A stretch of DNA of 8,591 bases, taken from positions 1 to 8,591 of the forward strand of contig CABTZC010000076.1 of the NCBI GenBank assembly GCA_902489185.1, written 5' to 3'. A program made the translations under genes and the position numbers. How positions within the stretch are numbered: the first letter of the stretch is position 1; each line of letters starts with the position of its first letter. Under the pieces are notes generated by a model. It searched no databases, was not told the DNA's origin, and saw nothing but the letters and a program-made list of their open reading frames with translations. The DNA comes from an uncultured Brevibacterium sp. GTDB lineage: Bacteria; Actinomycetota; Actinomycetes; Actinomycetales; Brevibacteriaceae. Positions 6,809-8,591 of the stretch are shown in pieces.

Positions 6809-6860
6809 CGCAAAGTGAGCAAGGCGGCGCATTATATTGCGTAGTCTTGCTCGCTTTGCG
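6809..6860 (-). promoter_or_regulatory. Probable acyl-CoA dehydrogenase promoter inside a 15-bp inverted repeat
   Basis: On the minus strand a consensus TATAAT lies at 6836-6831, about 95 nt before the acyl-CoA dehydrogenase ATG. No convincing -35 box stands 16-18 nt upstream, so an activator may be needed. The box lies inside the loop of an inverted repeat: 6809-6823 pairs with 6846-6860 over 15 positions with one G-T pair, and a small inner hairpin CGCA/TGCG (6828-6831/6838-6841) sits in between. This could be an operator pair around the promoter or a structured RNA. The repeats and box are seen; the function is inferred. Confidence 0.45.
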
Positions 6861-6862
6861 CC

Positions 6863-6911
6863 GTTTGAGCTTGGTTCAGTCGCCCGAGGTTGTAAAGAAG
6901 TTTGAGCTTGG
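6863..6911. repeat. Two 12-bp direct repeats upstream of the TATAAT box
   Basis: GTTTGAGCTTGG occurs at 6863-6874 and again at 6900-6911, 37 bp apart. The similarity continues weakly to the right for about 15 bp, with GCCCG shared in register. On the minus strand the nearer copy would lie about 27 nt upstream of the TATAAT box, a place where activators bind. An activator site pair is a guess; a decayed tandem duplication is an alternative. Confidence 0.45.
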
Positions 6912-6944
6912 CTAGGTTGCCCGGAGCACTTCGCCCGGAAAGTC

Positions 6945-7075
6945 GTTTAGCTACACTCGAAAAGTCCGAGTGTATCGAAACGGCCTCATTACACCCCCAA
7001 TTAGTGACCTGCGTCACTATTATGAAGGATTTTGGCTACACTCGACGCACAAAATCCAACTGGAGTGTAGCCAAA
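6945..7075. repeat. Palindromic intergenic element C (TTTGGCTACACTC hairpins)
   Basis: This element has the same architecture as element B and almost the same length (131 against 130 bp). The first hairpin is imperfect: 6945-6959 (GTTTAGCTACACTCG) with 6967-6981 (CGAGTGTATCGAAAC), 7-nt loop, two mismatches. The second is a perfect 13-bp stem, TTTGGCTACACTC (7031-7043) with GAGTGTAGCCAAA (7063-7075), 19-nt loop. A central hairpin TAGTGAC (7002-7008) with GTCACTA (7013-7019) and a 4-nt loop lies between. The outer ends are inverted copies of each other. It lies in the 500-nt gap between the membrane-protein gene end and the acyl-CoA dehydrogenase start, where I see no gene, tRNA or other RNA gene. 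Confidence 0.75.
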
Positions 7076-7149
7076 CGGTGCTGCGCGAATCGATCATAGG
7101 ACTGGAGCGGCCAGATGAGACAAGCGCACGCCGAACTTGCGCACACAAA

Positions 7150-7182
7150 ACCGGCCGTGTGCAACACATGCACACGGCCGGT
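7150..7182 (-). terminator. Rho-independent terminator of the membrane-protein gene
   Basis: ACCGGCCGTGTGC (7150-7162) pairs perfectly with GCACACGGCCGGT (7170-7182) around a 7-nt loop. Read on the minus strand, the GC-rich 13-bp stem is followed by TTTGTG (TTTT if the last stem base is counted). It stands 52 nt after the stop codon of the gene ending at 7235. This is the best classical terminator in the window. Confidence 0.8.
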
Positions 7183-7234
7183 CAGTGCTTAAGGGCTAGT
7201 CACGTTCGAGCTATTTGTCCAAACCCTTCACATC

Positions 7235-8071
7235 TCAGTGCTTGCCTAGGGTGCCTGACTCGTCAGCGTCCTTTTCTTCGTCGCCGTGACCTGCAGGTAC
7301 TTCTACCTCGGACACGATAGGAGCGGTGGCAGTGGACTCTTCAGCGTCGTGCGAACCCAAAGGGCGAGCATCGGCTGGACGGTTGCCAGGAAGCGGTTCT
7401 GACCATGGGTCGTTAACCGGCTGGAGCTTCTTCCACACGAAGTAACCAATGGCACCAATTGCGCCCAGTGCCAGAATCCATACGACCCAGTTCCAACCGT
7501 TGCTCTTCTTGTTGGACTTGGCTAGTTCCTTCGAGGTCTTCGCCGCCTGCTTCGAAATTTCCTTAGCGCGCTTAGCGGCAGCCTTCTGAGCCTTCTTGAT
7601 GGCTTTCTTGTCACCGGTCACGCGACCAACGAACTCTTCTACTCCCTTTGGAGCGGAAGCTGAAGCCAGCAGGCCGGCCACCTGTGACGACGTGTCGGCA
7701 AAACGCTTGCTTGCGTCAGAAGCCGCCTTGGTGGAGTACTCGCTTACGCGTTCGCCTGCCTGAGCTGCACGGTCGCGACCCTGCTCAGACAGTTCCTGTA
7801 GGCGAGGGCCAGCCTGAGCACGAACACGGTCCGCAACCTCGTGAAGACGGTCGCTGGTCTGACTCAGCTTGGGGCCAGCTGCATCGGTGATGTCGTGGAT
7901 AAATTCGTTGGCGCGCTCCAGGCCCGGGCCGGTGGCCTCGAGTGCCTGAGCGGAACCTTCTCGAACGGTCTTACCAATCTGCGATGCCACGTCACTAACC
8001 TCTTCCAAAAATGATTTTGCGGTTGTAGTTGACTTCTTAGCTACTTTTTTAGCCGGTGATTTTTTAAACAT
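7235..8071 (-). CDS. Single-span membrane protein with charged, proline-spaced helices
   Basis: I do not recognise a named family. The 278-residue product has a Lys-rich start (FKKSPAKKVAKK), then a long Ala/Glu/Arg/Lys-rich helical stretch (about 20-135). GP-L units recur there at 48, 66 and 88 (GPGLERANE, GPKLSQTSD, GPRLQELSE), giving proline-spaced segments of 18 and 22 residues like the amphipathic helices of apolipoproteins. A very basic segment follows (154-190), then one membrane span (about 193-213, WNWVVWILALGAIGAIGYFVW), then KKLQPVNDPWSEPLPGN and a strongly acidic tail. There is no signal peptide, so the basic helical part is probably cytoplasmic, with the acidic tail outside. It may bind membrane, polyanions or the envelope; no enzyme motif is visible. 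The ATG at 8071 with GAGAGGGG just upstream is preferred over a TTG at 8083. The gene is divergent from ppiA and ends at a strong terminator. Confidence 0.8.
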   Translation of the reverse strand: MFKKSPAKKVAKKSTTTAKSFLEEVSDVASQIGKTVREGSAQALEATGPGLERANEFIHDITDAAGPKLSQTSDRLHEVADRVRAQAGPRLQELSEQGRDRAAQAGERVSEYSTKAASDASKRFADTSSQVAGLLASASAPKGVEEFVGRVTGDKKAIKKAQKAAAKRAKEISKQAAKTSKELAKSNKKSNGWNWVVWILALGAIGAIGYFVWKKLQPVNDPWSEPLPGNRPADARPLGSHDAEESTATAPIVSEVEVPAGHGDEEKDADESGTLGKH

Positions 8072-8110
8072 GGCCCCTCTCAAGCTCGAGAATAAAAACT
8101 CGTTGTCTTT

Positions 8111-8139
8111 ATCCTACGTGTTTGTGTGTGCGGTGCCAC
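8111..8139 (-). promoter_or_regulatory. Candidate promoter of the membrane-protein gene
   Basis: On the minus strand TAGGAT (8116-8111) could be the -10 box, with GTGGCA (8139-8134) 17 nt upstream as a weak -35 box. The transcript would start near 8104 and have a leader of about 33 nt. The match to the consensus is modest. Confidence 0.3.
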
Positions 8140-8210
8140 CTGAGCGGTCCTTCTGAGACTGAGTCTTTGCTGTGTACCAACTGCATGCCAACGGCCCGGC
8201 TCAGCCCGGA

Positions 8211-8251
8211 CCACCGACCACGCCAACCAGTCACCCACCGACCACGCCAAC
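8211..8251. repeat. 17-bp direct repeat in the divergent gap
   Basis: CCACCGACCACGCCAAC occurs at 8211-8227 and exactly again at 8235-8251, 24 bp apart, in a C-rich stretch between the membrane-protein gene and ppiA. It may be a duplicated regulator site or a slippage product. It lies upstream of the candidate ppiA promoter. Confidence 0.6.
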
Positions 8252-8276
8252 TCCAACCCACCACCCTGAAGGAAAC

Positions 8277-8308
8277 TTGACAAAGCAACAGGCTCGTCAT
8301 GACACAAT
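8277..8308 (+). promoter_or_regulatory. Candidate leaderless promoter of ppiA
   Basis: A consensus TTGACA stands at 8277-8282 and a TATAAT-like CACAAT at 8303-8308. The 20-nt spacing is longer than usual. The -10 box ends 6 nt before the ATG, which would place the transcript start at the start codon, and no good ribosome site precedes the ATG (only ATGAAG). A leaderless mRNA, common in Actinobacteria, is therefore plausible. Confidence 0.4.
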
Positions 8309-8314
8309 GAAGCC

Positions 8315-8591
8315 ATGAGTATTGCAACGCAGCAGGCGATCCTGCACACCAACAAGGGCGACATCAAACTCAACCTGTTCGGAAACCACGCGCCAAAGAC
8401 CGTGGCCAACTTCGTTGAACTGGCGGAAGGCACCCGCGAATACAAGGACGACGCTGGCCGCACCACCCCCACCCGCTACTACGACGGCCTGGGCTTCCAC
8501 CGCATCATCAAGCAGTTCATGATCCAGGGTGGCTGCCCACTGGGTCAGGGAACCGGTGGTCCTGGATACACGTTCGACGACGAAATCCACC
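8315..8591 (+). CDS. ppiA: Cyclophilin-type peptidyl-prolyl isomerase PpiA (N-terminal part)
   Basis: The first 92 codons of a gene that runs off the right end. The product begins [20 protein letters not shown], followed by [20 protein letters not shown] and, at 61-73, [13 protein letters not shown]; this is the cyclophilin active-site block, with Arg63 matching the catalytic Arg of human cyclophilin [15 protein letters not shown] follows, as in actinobacterial PpiA. The enzyme speeds cis-trans isomerisation of Xaa-Pro bonds in folding proteins. No signal peptide is seen, so it is cytoplasmic. The match to mycobacterial PpiA ([23 protein letters not shown]) is close. That gene lies near the chromosome origin in mycobacteria, which hints at, but does not prove, the location here. 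The last third or more, including other active-site residues, is outside the window. Confidence 0.93.
   Translation, partial: MSIATQQAILHTNKGDIKLNLFGNHAPKTVANFVELAEGTREYKDDAGRTTPTRYYDGLGFHRIIKQFMIQGGCPLGQGTGGPGYTFDDEIH

Noticed and set aside
6809..6860. Invertible (phase-variable) promoter because inverted repeats flank a TATAAT box
   Set aside because: The enclosed segment is only 22 bp, far too short for known site-specific inversion systems, and no recombinase gene is nearby.
4681..7075. CRISPR-like array made from the recurring TTTGGCTACACTC units
   Set aside because: The units are paired as inverted, not direct, repeats, sit in separate intergenic gaps, and lack regular spacers or cas genes.
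7182..7243. TCAGTGCTT occurring at 7182 and 7235
   Set aside because: A 9-bp match over 53 bp is easily chance, and one copy is part of a coding sequence.
8080..8590. Minus-strand open frames over the ppiA start and its upstream gap
   Set aside because: They are antisense to the well-matched cyclophilin gene and have no recognisable protein character.

Overview
The window looks like a chromosomal segment of a high-GC actinobacterium, most likely of the order Micrococcales. The base composition, the strong AGGAG-type ribosome sites and the protein families all point that way, but no single marker here fixes the genus. The right end carries a close match to the mycobacterial-type cyclophilin PpiA, a gene often found near the replication origin in Actinobacteria, so an origin-proximal position is possible but unproven.

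Layout. (1) 1-300: C-terminal end of a Dyp-type haem peroxidase of the EfeB class, convergent with (2) a crotonase-fold enoyl-CoA hydratase on the minus strand (319-1152). (3) 1355-1594: a YefM/Phd-type antitoxin with no visible toxin partner. (4) 1851-2483: a TetR-family repressor, divergent from (5) a tightly coupled SDR oxidoreductase and APH-like kinase pair (2706-4666, ATGA overlap); the gap between them holds palindromes that look like operators. (6) 4858-6735: a large acyl-CoA dehydrogenase of the AidB/DmdC-like long class, on the minus strand and convergent with the kinase gene. (7) 7235-8071: a single-span membrane protein with a long charged helical part, followed by a strong hairpin terminator. 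(8) 8315-end: the N-terminal part of PpiA.

The central genes (enoyl-CoA hydratase, TetR, SDR, APH-like kinase, acyl-CoA dehydrogenase) fit a fatty-acid or hydroxy-acid CoA-ester breakdown module. APH-like kinases next to or fused with acyl-CoA dehydrogenases act on 4-hydroxyacyl-CoAs in mammalian ACAD10/11 and in the Pseudomonas levulinate pathway. A similar role here is a hypothesis, not something the sequence proves.

The most unusual non-coding signal is a family of palindromic intergenic elements at three places (about 1671-1795, 4681-4810 and 6945-7075). Each is 125-131 bp long and consists of two hairpins. In the last two, the outer arms are built on TTTGGCTACACTC and its complement, and a smaller hairpin lies between. 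The first is a diverged variant built on TTACTCTACAACC. A second structured spot, 6809-6911, combines a 15-bp inverted repeat around a consensus TATAAT box with two 12-bp direct repeats, and is probably the control region of the acyl-CoA dehydrogenase.
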